Part shown: positions 55,760-64,000 of the stretch, in pieces
How positions within the stretch are numbered: the first letter of the stretch is position 1
Layout of the letters: every line of letters starts with the position of its first letter
Assembly: GCA_009760855.2 (NCBI GenBank)
Contig: WPIO01000017.1
Coordinates: 3,398,501-3,462,500 of the forward strand
Origin: Cristatella mucedo
Taxonomy: Eukaryota; Bryozoa; Phylactolaemata; Cristatellidae
Direction of reading: 5' to 3'
DNA: 64,000 nucleotides
Notes under the pieces: generated by a model
The model's database searches: none
What the model saw: only the letters and a program-made list of their open reading frames with translations
What the model was told of the DNA's origin: nothing
Program-made: the position numbers and the translations under genes

Positions 55760-57524
55760 TTGCATGATTGATAGTGAAACGCAGATCGCGTGGGATTTTG
55801 ACATGCAGTTCGTGGCGTTCCTACGAAATGTACGTGAAAAAGAATGAAAAACTGGTCTGCCGAATAGAACTAGTGACCGAAAGTACTACGGATCTTCTGT
55901 GTCATCGAAATCAAACCACGCGAGTACACTTACGCTCTTAGTGATATGTGCCTGCACAGCAACCTGCATCCGGATCAACTGACCGATGGCATTGCAACAA
56001 TAGGCCGGCTTTTTCACTTGCCAGTGCACGGTTCCTTGCCAGTTCAAGGGTGAATGTCAGCCTGAATACTCTGATAAGGCTTGCATCACACTAACCCTCG
56101 GGTGTATAGAGTGGAATGTCGGCTAAGCCAGCAAACTAGGCACCGTGTTCGTGTCCTCGCACGGCTATCCCTTGCTCAATGGCCGATCCATCATACCTCG
56201 TGCCCGACGAATACAATACGTTCGGACGGTCAACACATCCATCAAGCGTGACGGATATAAACACACGTTTGGAAGGCAAACACGCCCAGGACCTGGAAGC
56301 ATACTACGCTCACCGGTGGCAGTAGGGTGCGGTGCCTGCTGCAGTAGTGGCCACTCCGTGGCAGGAGAAGGCAATCGAAAAACCCACTCACCCAAAGAAG
56401 GCACATTTAGGGCAATCGGCTGATGCCAGTTTGAGCAATGCCGGCATAGCATCAGAAGACTTGACAATGACTAGGACATGGCAGTCTATTTAAGATATGC
56501 AGCTTGTATACAAGCTACTAGTTATGTCAACGACATGATTATTTAAGAGTAATAGATCATAACCGAACAGCTGCTGGAGATACGACAACTAATCTAGTGC
56601 TCGCGGCACAAGAATAGGAAACCAAAATTAATATATAACGTCCGATCATACAAATACTGCGGCCACGGTTGCAGTGCGCAAAGCTACCTCAGTAACGACA
56701 GCACTCAGCAGCGGGATTGCGATTAAGTAGGCGTGGCCAACCCCCTCTCCCCCCCCCCCCGTTGGCCGAGGAGATGACAGGTAGCAGCAGCAACAGCAGA
56801 GGTAGGGGCCTCAGCTCATCATGTAGCTCTCCGCCGGGCACGGCGCTCTCTGAACACGCACACAAACGCTGCTGATGCACTCGACTCGAAGTCGGCAATG
56901 CAGTGCTAGAGGCTGGCCGGCATAACCAGGCCACGGTACCTGCTTTGCTATTGCCTATTTAGGGAGGCCCTCTCCTCCTCCCACCCTACACTCGGTGCCG
57001 TAGCTAACTGCCAATGGCCGGCTGTGACCGTTCAGACGTCCACAGCCATCGTCGTCGTCGCGGCGCCCTCGACCGGACCACTGGCTGCTGCCGCAGTCAG
57101 TCGTCGACCGAGCGGACCGTCCACTTCCGCTACGGTCGCCGCATCCGCACGTAGCGACGGTCGCATCGCTCTAGCATCTTGAGGCCGAGCGGGGTGAGCC
57201 AGAGCTTGGCGAGAGCTCGCGCGACTCTGCGGTCGAGGCCCGGCGGCATAGGCGTCAGCACAGCCCGGTCGCTTACCGCGAGGCTTGGCCAGGTGACTGC
57301 GTCCGTGGCGCGCGGTGACGCAGTGACAGCTGCCCCACAGAGGCTATTATTGCACAGCACGCGCCCCGACGAGTGGCTGCTTCGGCCGCTCGTCGGCCTC
57401 GGCTGCTTCGGAGGCAGCTTCGAGGCACGAGGCATCGAGGGTCTGAGGCATTGAGCAAACGTTGTTGGACGGGGCGCCGACATGCGGCGCCGGTAGCTCG
57501 GAGACCGCGAAGCGCCTCGGTAGC
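55760..57524. other. KSR 3' flank
   Basis: Sequence downstream of the KSR stop. It is GC-rich near the stop (57000-57500) and likely includes 3' UTR. A 12-C run lies near 56749. ORFs here, including the minus frame at 56165-56467, are not recognised. Confidence 0.4.
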
Positions 57525-57698
57525 TCATGGCTTGAAGACGGTGTCGAGGCTGCGAGTCACAGGGGCCGGATACGAGGGGCTGCGAACGAGCCGCTTCTGT
57601 CGAGGCAGCGTCTGGGTAAGCTTCTCCAGCATGAGCAGCACCTCGGCAAACGTCGGGCGGCTGTCGGCATGATACGTCCAGCAGCGCAACAGCACATC
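57525..57698 (-). CDS. ksr: KSR terminal exon: C-lobe end and tail
   Basis: The acceptor is GACTGCTGTAG|GATGTG in phase 0. It encodes [52 protein letters not shown] and TVFKP, then TGA at 57525-57527. The CW....RP.F motif closes kinase subdomain XI. The basic, serine-rich tail is like that of other invertebrate KSRs. A 200-residue ORF overlapping on the same strand (57130-57732) is in another frame and has no homology that I recognise. Confidence 0.9.
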   Translation of the reverse strand, partial: DVLLRCWTYHADSRPTFAEVLLMLEKLTQTLPRQKRLVRSPSYPAPVTRSLDTVFKP

Positions 57699-60600
57699 CT
57701 ACAGCAGTCACGAATGCTGGCACGGTGGGCAAAGAGCAGGGCTCCGTGACGTCACGTCACCAGCAGCCATAAGCAGCCTAGGGGGCCCGCAGGTTTTTCC
57801 CAGCTTCCGCAGGTACCTCGGCAGTCACGGCGGCAGAGGGTACATCGCGGAGGAGCAAGCTGGCTGCAAGCGAGCAGCAGCAGCTGCCTCTGCACACTTG
57901 TAGCACGATGACGGGCTTGGCGCTTAGGGCGCTGGCTCTCGCTCTGATAGTGGCTACCCTAAGAAACCCTCTCTGGAGCTGGATGCAGACAGCATTTTGA
58001 CGGGCAATTCCCCATCCAAGAACTTTGAAATACGACTGCAACATTACCGGTGCCTTATCACACGTAGAAAAACGGCGGCCATCCGTGCGTGTGGCAGACG
58101 AGGTGCATCGCGACAGCAATTACCGCCACCATTTACCAAAAGTTCGACACATCAAAGCAGCTGCAGGCTGAGGACCCAGATGCCGAACAGGGTAACGAAT
58201 ACCGACACGGCATCTTGCAAGACCTAGGAAATCTTGCGCACGAGTCTTATTTTTCAGCAATAACAGTTACCAAGCCAAATGCAGAACCCCGTCATAACTG
58301 TCCCACAAGCAACCATTACCAAGGAAGACAGAGCTCCAATGGAGGTTGGATCGGCAGCTTCAATTGAGCGATTGCTGTCGAGCCGAGTTGGTGGAGCGCC
58401 GATCGTCGACCCCCCCCCCCCCCCCAATAGGCACTGGTGATTCAAAACTATGAGGAAGCCAAGCTTGTGAAAAAATTCCATAGACTTATCCTATGCTAGG
58501 CAAATAATGGATTAAATATAACCACTCAGCCCTCAAAATGGCAATACTCTCGGTACCTTCTAGCATTACTAGCAAAGGGGCAAGTCGCTCTACTTGCAAT
58601 AGAGTGATTCCAGGTTAACGGCATTCTGACTTACTTAGTTTTCCGAACTCGAGGTACCCAACCTAGAGCACCTTCGCCGTCTGTATTTTGGAAGCAAGGA
58701 CAAAAAAGGCTTTTACATAGTCCTGCCATCAGAATGGCATCGCCCTAGCTATTGTCTGCCTACACAAACAAGTTGCTATATATGCACACTACCAGTAGAG
58801 GCACCGTAGATAGGCTGCTACATTACAGGGTAAAAGGAACTGCAGAACTGGTGTCACGTGCTGAAGATCCCGACTTGGTGCAAGCTCATGCCATCACAGA
58901 CAGTGCCCTTGTGTTACCAACAAACCTCATAAGTCCCAGTACCTCACACGTTTTTTTACAAGCGGTCACACAACACTAGATAGGTTAGAAATGTGAGCAT
59001 TAGTTGTACCATGTTCAATCACGGAGATAAATCATGTATGCCCCTCTCACTTAACGTACACTTGTGATTGCTTCAAGTGAAGCAGCAGGCAGATATTTCA
59101 AGCAGCAAATGTTTCTACACTACCTGGTCGCACAAGGGGTCTCATAGGTGCACGGTGCACTTCCGGGACCCTAATCTGCGTCATTCATTACATTGGTACT
59201 TAGAAGAACCCCTAATTTACTACTTGTGGATAACAACTCACTAATGCCACTCAAACGTAGTGTTGCTACTTAGCAATCGGTAGTGGGTAGCAGCACTATT
59301 ACTCTATCTCTGACGACACAAAAAAAAACGTGAAACCATATGCAAATTGCTTATTTCCATGATCCACATACATGGCCCATTGCCAACCATTTGCTATGGC
59401 CAAACCTAGAGGAACATGTGAGACAATAAACCACTATCCTTCGACGCTTTAAAACTTCTACAATATCTTGCAATCACCACGAGAAAGCATAAGATAGTAC
59501 GTGAGCACGATCTGCTTACCCCTTGCTCATTGCAGGAACACGTGATGCACAGTATACTGAAGGGGCAGAGGACGAACGCAAAAAAAAAAGATGAACCCTG
59601 CTTGACTTCTCCCTTAAGTGCCAAGATATGGGAAATGGCCTTGTGCCATCACGATGGAAGCAGACAAGCACGTGGTCTGCTAGACCAACTGGTTTATGGT
59701 AGCTACAAGATTAGTTAGCATAGGTGCACTGCCGTGGATCTCAATAGCAAACGGCACCATTGTTACCACATAAAATCAATAATAAAGACGACAGTATTAG
59801 ACCAAAAGCAAGCTAAATCTGTATATAGGCAATGTACATCTGCTGTAAAGCAAACACGTCAATTAGCTAGTGATACCATGTTCCGTCTTTGAACACGTAA
59901 GAATATGAATAAGCAATTGTGAAATTAGTGAGGTTTTCGTTTTCATTTTAATGATGAGTCCGAGTCAGTGAAGGGAGCGGCAGACGTTGGTAGCATGGGA
60001 ACAGAATGCATGATCTTCAAAGGATTTGTGACTACAGCACGAGGCAACAGATTGCATGCCATACAGTCGACTTCAGCAACTAACAGCAAAGCAGCTAACT
60101 CTCTTTACGACTATAGGCCACCACCTTAGGCATAGCATCATAATGGTGTCTTCGAATAGTAAGCTTTCTATATAACATTTAGGTTAACCATCTGCCTTAC
60201 CTTTACTTCTTTAGTCACCGTGACTTCCTTTGATGACTGCACAAGGCACAGTGACTGTTTTATGCCTCGACCGACCTGCCAGATAATTACTTCGGGCTCT
60301 ATTCCCGAGAATGGCCACTCACCGAAGAGCATCTCGTAGAAGACGGTGCTATAAAGGTCAAACACAGCAAACCTATACGATAGGACAGTACAGATTGCAC
60401 TACAAGAACAAGTGAAAAACCCAACTTCGGAGAATCATTTTTTGAGGCCTTAAAAATCGTGCATCTACATGCAGAATCCACATGATCTTATTACATGTGA
60501 GCTACTCACCCGAAAGCATACACGTCAGTCTTAGTGGTGAAAGGCAGCGGTGTGTGATGACGCCGATCACCAGCACGCAACGAGCAGACAATTTCAGCAG

Positions 60601-61749
60601 CCAGGTAGCAAAGCCAGCCACGAGGGATCAGCAGTGATCCATCACCCCTGCAAACCAACGCAACAGCTTGGACAATCAAAAAAAAATTGGTGACAGCTTT
60701 GCTCAAATGTATCTAAGCTCAGGCGGCGACTGGCAATGAACAAGAGCTAGTAGGGGCACTCAACCGAGGTCCAGCTAGTAGGGGCACTCAACCGAGGTCC
60801 AGCTAGATCTGCACTAGTTCATAAAAGATTAGTCAAATGAACTAGAGTACATAAAAGCATAAAGCTTGGGATGGGTGACAATCGGCAGTAAGTAACCACC
60901 TGAACAGGTCGTTGAGCAGCAAGTCGATTAATGGCATGATTAACTTGCACACCAAAACTCATAAGGAGATAACTAAACAAGACGTGGGGCTTGTACGAAA
61001 AAGGGAAGCTAAAAGTCTGTCTTGAAGGTACATTTAGCTATCTGCACGTGGTCCGAAAGTCAGAATATAGCATAGCACTTTGCATATCCTCTGACATGCA
61101 GCTAGCAACTTATTTAAATAAATCAAATATAATTCATTTGCATAACGCCCTAAGAGAACTTGATCTTTATTAATAATAATAATAACAATAATGCACTTAT
61201 TAAAGCACCCTCGGAGAACTCAATCTCTCTCTAGGCGCTCTACATTTGCTGCAAAGGGGAATGCAATTGAATGGTGAGTAATATCATGCTTGATAAACGA
61301 ACAAAATGAATAACATGGTTAGGGGTGACATGCACAGGGTCAGCATTCAGGCACTTCTGTACACCACGGGGCTCGAGCCCACGCCCTGGGCGAGACCTTG
61401 GTCGGGGCGAGCACCTTAACCACTGGACCAAACCATATAAGTAGAGGCAGCTCAAACGCATGCCAGCAAATCATATTTTCAACAGGGAATCAATCAACTT
61501 CGTATGGGAATTACATTAGAATTAAGAGGTCTTTACAAGCACATATTTTTCTCTTCTCGAAGCATAAAGTTCGGATCGGTGACTACTAATACATAATATG
61601 TGCTTTACTTGCCTCTTGTCAAGCATAGTCAGTCGCATCACATTCGACAGACCGAAGTCGGTGATGATGATTCTATCACGATCGAGAAAAATATTCTTTG
61701 TCGTCAGATCTTTATGAACAATTCCTTTAGAATGCAGATAACCCATGCC
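57525..61749 (-). CDS. ksr: KSR (kinase suppressor of Ras), 3' part: four exons of the pseudokinase domain
   Basis: Exons 61749-61613, 60647-60510, 60348-60219 and 57698-57525 join in frame to give 192 residues and a TGA stop. KSR is the scaffold and pseudokinase that holds RAF and MEK together in the RAS-MAPK pathway. Landmarks: [15 protein letters not shown] (catalytic loop with HKD in place of HRD, a KSR mark), TKN, ITDFGL (DFG kept), [12 protein letters not shown] (APE site reads AAE), [42 protein letters not shown] and [14 protein letters not shown], then a short tail [10 protein letters not shown]. The [12 protein letters not shown] wording resembles insect KSR. Upstream exons (N-lobe, CA1-CA4 regions) were not found in 61.75-64 kb. 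Confidence 0.9.
57699..60218. other. KSR last intron, 2.5 kb
   Basis: Lies between the DVLLRCW exon and the one before it. It contains a run of 16 C at 58410-58425. No repeat family was recognised, and the ORFs at 57778-58481 and 59406-59718 look incidental. Confidence 0.5.
60219..60348 (-). CDS. ksr: KSR exon: helix F-G region
   Basis: The acceptor is CTTTATAG|CACCGTC, with C completing Gly; the donor is GTCACG|GTGACT in phase 0, 130 nt. It encodes [33 protein letters not shown] and [11 protein letters not shown] second possible donor 18 nt further on (AAG|GTAAGG) would add six residues. The earlier one is preferred because it gives KEVT|DVLL, the normal KSR spacing. Confidence 0.88.
60510..60647 (-). 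CDS. ksr: KSR exon: activation segment and helix F
   Basis: The acceptor is GTTTGCAG|GGGTGATGG and the donor is TTTCGG|GTGAGT, 138 nt (1+135+2). With the preceding AG, the first G makes Arg; then [20 protein letters not shown] and later [17 protein letters not shown](P)E is typical of KSR. The proline of the APE motif is alanine here. Confidence 0.9.
60745..60806. repeat. 28-bp tandem duplication
   Basis: The unit starting AGCTAGTAGGGGCACTCAAC occurs twice exactly, followed by AGCTAG. It lies about 100 nt upstream of the KSR exon starting at 60647. Confidence 0.95.
61125..61440 (-). mobile_element. Composite: SINE tail, LINE-A 3' end and SINE-A head
   Basis: Left to right: an inverted tail (TTCATTTGCATAACGCCC, AGAGAACTTGATC), then AATAATAATAATAACAATAA and a second tail (CTCGGAGAACTCAATCTC, TCTAGGCGCTCTACATTTG). 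Then comes a LINE-A 3' UTR (AACATGGTTAGGGGTGACAT, GCACAGGGTCAGCAT), joined to a SINE-A head (GGGCTCGAGCCCACGCCC, CACCTTAACCACTGGACC). It lies in the KSR GC-AG intron. Confidence 0.7.
61613..61749 (-). CDS. ksr: KSR exon: catalytic loop and DFG
   Basis: The acceptor is TGTTTTAG|GGCATG in phase 0. The exon has 45 codons plus two bases. It encodes [19 protein letters not shown], then [18 protein letters not shown] and [11 protein letters not shown] is at exon residues 12-14 and DFG at 31-33. The exon is taken to end at AAGAG|GCAAGT (61613), a GC donor, because that alone gives the right phase for the next exon. Confidence 0.88.
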
Positions 61750-63000
61750 CTAAAACACCAACAACAGCCTAGCTTGCAACTTACAAGATGATTAGCCTTT
61801 GCAGAGTGCAGTAATGCAGACACAAACTACTCCACTTTTAATTGTTAACAATGCTTTGAACTGCAATGCTTTGAACTGCAATAATTACATAAATTTGATC
61901 TACGTATCAGGCAAACAGCCAGGACCTCAGATCGGCAGTTGTCTTTAAGACCGAACTGGTCTGGCTCCGTGCAATTACAAATTACAAATAGCAAAAAAAG
62001 GAAAATATGGAAAACTTAAGACTATTTGAAAACAATCCAGGAGGAGAAATTCCATGTTGTTCGCTATAAAAATTACACTAACTACAAAATTAGGTTGAAC
62101 AACACAGGCCTACCCCAGTTCCCCAGCTCAAAGGCACTATACACTAAGAGGTCTGGAACAAAATGGAATTCCTCCTCCAGGATTGTTTTCAAATACTTCA
62201 AAAAGTTTTCCCGAGACGGGGTTACGTGTACACTTTGATGTAGACTTATCGATGACCGTTTGATAGACCGTTTTCGATCTGCTGTACTTGATTGCGGAAA
62301 CTGATCAACTTCTCTCTTTCGACCGGGCAGTGGCAAAGATTCAGTGATACCGTAAACTCAAGCAGCACATTTTTACATCATTTACAGGCCGCAATAGAGT
62401 GACCAGTAAATGGGGCTTTAAAATATAGTATAATATAGAATAGTTTAAAGTATAGTTTAATGCATCTATGGACTGACTTTTGAACAGATCAATTTCTAAT
62501 CGCTACCATCTGCTGCGACCGAGTTATGGCGAGGATAGTGACGTTCAGTAAGCGATTGCATTATCTAGTCTAACTCAGTGGCATGCCGTTATCTGTTAGT
62601 GCTCGTGTCTAAATAATGTTAATCTTTTTATTTTCCACTTTACTGTGTTGATGCTTGCAACGTACTGGGCTTATAGTCTTACCCTGTACCCTTGGCTTGT
62701 CTCGGGTGTCTGATGCTTTTCCAATGGTGTCGGTTTTGCTGTTACCAAATATACGAGACAGGTTCTACTAAGAAACCAGTGCTTTGTATAATTGAACTTA
62801 CGACATCCGATCTGAATCCAATCTTAGGTAGGTACACAAAATCCTGGTCCGATCTTGACCATAGTATAAAGGCATAAATGCTTCTGAGACTCCAAATTCG
62901 TTAAAAAAAATACAAATACGACCCTGCCATGCCATAGTTGTAGAAAAATTAATCAATGCAAGATTATTAAGCTAACATATGAGACACCAATCTTTTGCTT
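61750..63000. other. KSR upstream intron or flank, left part
   Basis: No exon ending in phase 0 with KSR-like sequence was found. A short duplication (AATGCTTTGAACTGC twice near 61850) and an inverted repeat (62010-62200) are present. Remaining ORFs are unrecognised. Confidence 0.4.
62018..62198. repeat. Inverted repeat, arms about 45 bp
   Basis: TTTGAAAACAATCCAGGAGG at about 62026 is the reverse complement, with few mismatches, of CCTCCAGGATTGTTTTCAAA near 62175. Matching continues through AGAAATTCCATGTTG versus AAAATGGAATTCC. A spacer of about 100 bases lies between the arms. Confidence 0.75.
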
Positions 63001-63009
63001 TGTTGTTAA

Positions 63010-63290
63010 CCTATGTAATGTAATGTAATGTATCTCCGTCTGTAACTCCACAAAGTCATAAAGACCATGTGGGTGTTACGCAGGAGAGTTTTGTATAGCG
63101 CACTCACAGCCTAAGCGGCTTTCGGTACGCATTCGGTAGCCAACAGACTTCGTCTTACGCAACAAAGAGAAAGTGGGAAGCATAGCAGAGTCAGGAGAGC
63201 AGTTGAGGTAGTGAGTAGCATAGAAGTGGCAGCTCAGGGCCACTGAAAAGGATGTGCCATAGTCGGCAGTAGAAGTGTATAATGGGATGA
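63010..63290 (-). mobile_element. LINE-B 3' end
   Basis: It starts with three inverted tail units (GTAATGTAATGTAATGTATC), then the 3' UTR (CCACAAAGTCATAAAGACC). The frame [39 protein letters not shown] follows. It is 5'-truncated at about 63290. Confidence 0.85.
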
Positions 63291-63384
63291 AATCATTGGG
63301 CTGAACAAGCTTAGATATAGCTGTTATAAGAAAATGGATGTAGCAGAAAATAGACACCACATGGTTCTGGGGAGTCTTTTTGTA

Positions 63385-63475
63385 ATAATATCATTATCAC
63401 TCCTTATCATAATAATCGAAGGCTTTTATAGCTCCCTCGGAGAACTAACTCATTTCTAGGCACTTTATAACACGT
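63385..63475 (-). mobile_element. LINE-A type 3' tail
   Basis: AATAATATCATTATCAC, TTATAGCTCCCTCGGAGAAC, TAACTCATTTCTAGGCACTT: inverted, diverged tail. Confidence 0.55.
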
Positions 63476-63489
63476 TTTGAGCAGTGTGT

Positions 63490-64000
63490 GCAACATGGCA
63501 TCAGAGGCTGGTGGTACGCACTTAGGAGTCCCTTGACGAGCATGCTCCAATACATTCTGTCCGTGGACAGAGTCGTGGAGATTCCTTTCAATTTAAGAAA
63601 AAAAGATGCGCTGTGTTAAGTGCAGGCTTGAACACCATTTTAAGAAGTCTGGGTCTGATGAAGATCTAGTCAATTTCAAAGACTTCCTTCGAGCCTAAAC
63701 CCGTAAGCTTAGAAAAGGCAGGGCTTTGTTTTTTCACTAGAAAACTGAAGTCCTGCCAGCCAGACTTAAAACAGATTTATAAGACGGTAAATAGTTTGCT
63801 AGCCAATGCTGGGAGGTCTCACTTCCAAGATACAAACGGTTTGGATGAAAAATGTTCAGCCTTCACTGAAAAAATTGTGCAAATTCGTGCCTCCATAAAG
63901 CCCCATCCGACTAAACTAATTGGTGAATCGCAACCTGTGACCTTCCTTTAAAAGATTTCCCGAAGTTTCTGCGTGCGATGTGGCTAGCTTAATAAGGTAT
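63490..64000 (+). mobile_element. LINE linker region, runs off the window
   Basis: Plus frames read KKSGSDEDLVNFKDFLRA, CQPDLKQIYKTVNSLLANAG, RSHFQDTNGLDEKCSAFTEK and IVQIRASIKPHP. This is the spacer between endonuclease and reverse transcriptase in L2/CR1-type LINEs, and the same region as 3710-4110. Its RT would lie to the right of the window. Confidence 0.7.

Larger units (their letters stand above)
60648..61612 (-). other. ksr: KSR intron with GC donor (GC-AG)
   Basis: The donor reads AAGAG|GCAAGTAA, an exact match to the usual consensus of GC-AG introns, and the acceptor is TTTGCAG. A GT four bases downstream (CAA|GTAAAG) would be phase 0 and the next exon would then read GGG TGA, an immediate stop. 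The intron also holds the 3' end of a LINE-A, a SINE-A head, a SINE/LINE tail and a 28-bp tandem duplication. Confidence 0.75.

Noticed and set aside
57130-57732. Minus-strand ORF of 200 codons overlapping the last KSR exon
   Set aside because: It is in a different frame from KSR, which has clear kinase motifs and a clean acceptor and stop. The overlap is probably due to GC richness.
61609-61749. GT donor (CAA|GTAAAG) for the KSR exon
   Set aside because: It gives phase 0 and puts TGA as the second codon of the next exon; the GC donor four bases upstream restores frame.
61760-64000. Upstream KSR exon
   Set aside because: I searched the minus strand for a phase-0 donor preceded by KSR N-lobe-like sequence and found only LINE remnants and anonymous sequence.

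Overview
This is a eukaryotic (metazoan) nuclear window. It has widely spaced exons with GT-AG borders, introns up to about 11 kb, dense non-LTR retrotransposon debris, tRNA-derived SINEs and long microsatellites. It contains no bacterial-style gene packing, rRNA or CRISPR. The kinase fragment resembles insect KSR more than vertebrate KSR in its C-terminal lobe, and base composition is intermediate with one GC-rich island. I infer a protostome, plausibly an arthropod such as a tick or mite, but the species cannot be fixed from the sequence.

Two host genes can be supported, both on the minus strand. (1) A complete nine-exon SLC22-type organic ion transporter runs from the ATG at 41130 to the stop at 2714. 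The spliced CDS is 1791 nt (596 aa), every splice phase agrees, and the gene spans about 38 kb. (2) The 3' part of a KSR (kinase suppressor of Ras) gene occupies 61749..57525 as four exons covering the C-terminal part of the kinase domain. Its 5' exons were not found and probably lie beyond the right edge. One KSR intron appears to use a GC donor, because the neighbouring GT donor would put a stop in frame.

Layout on the + coordinate: 1-2.7 kb is 3' flank of the transporter; 2.7-41.1 kb is the transporter, with introns full of repeats; 39.5-41.5 kb is a CpG-rich island over its first exon; 41.1-57.5 kb is intergenic and repeat-rich; 57.5-61.7 kb is KSR; 61.8-64 kb is KSR upstream intron or flank with more LINE pieces.

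The repeats form a coherent community. LINE family A (L2/CR1-like) ends in a short stem-loop followed by (ATT)n. LINE family B is related but ends in (ATTAC)n. SINE-A has a tRNA-like head and carries the family A tail, which suggests it is mobilised by LINE-A. SINE-C is a second family with a different body. There is also an R2-like fragment encoding a restriction-like endonuclease and a Tc1/mariner remnant. Several nested insertions can be read directly. The most interesting structures are the GC-AG KSR intron, a 380-bp direct repeat bracketing transporter exons 2 and 3, (CT)n microsatellites that appear to have grown inside the LINE/SINE tail stem, and a LINE-A end inserted in another LINE-A with a readable target-site duplication. 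I see no convincing new biological system beyond these.
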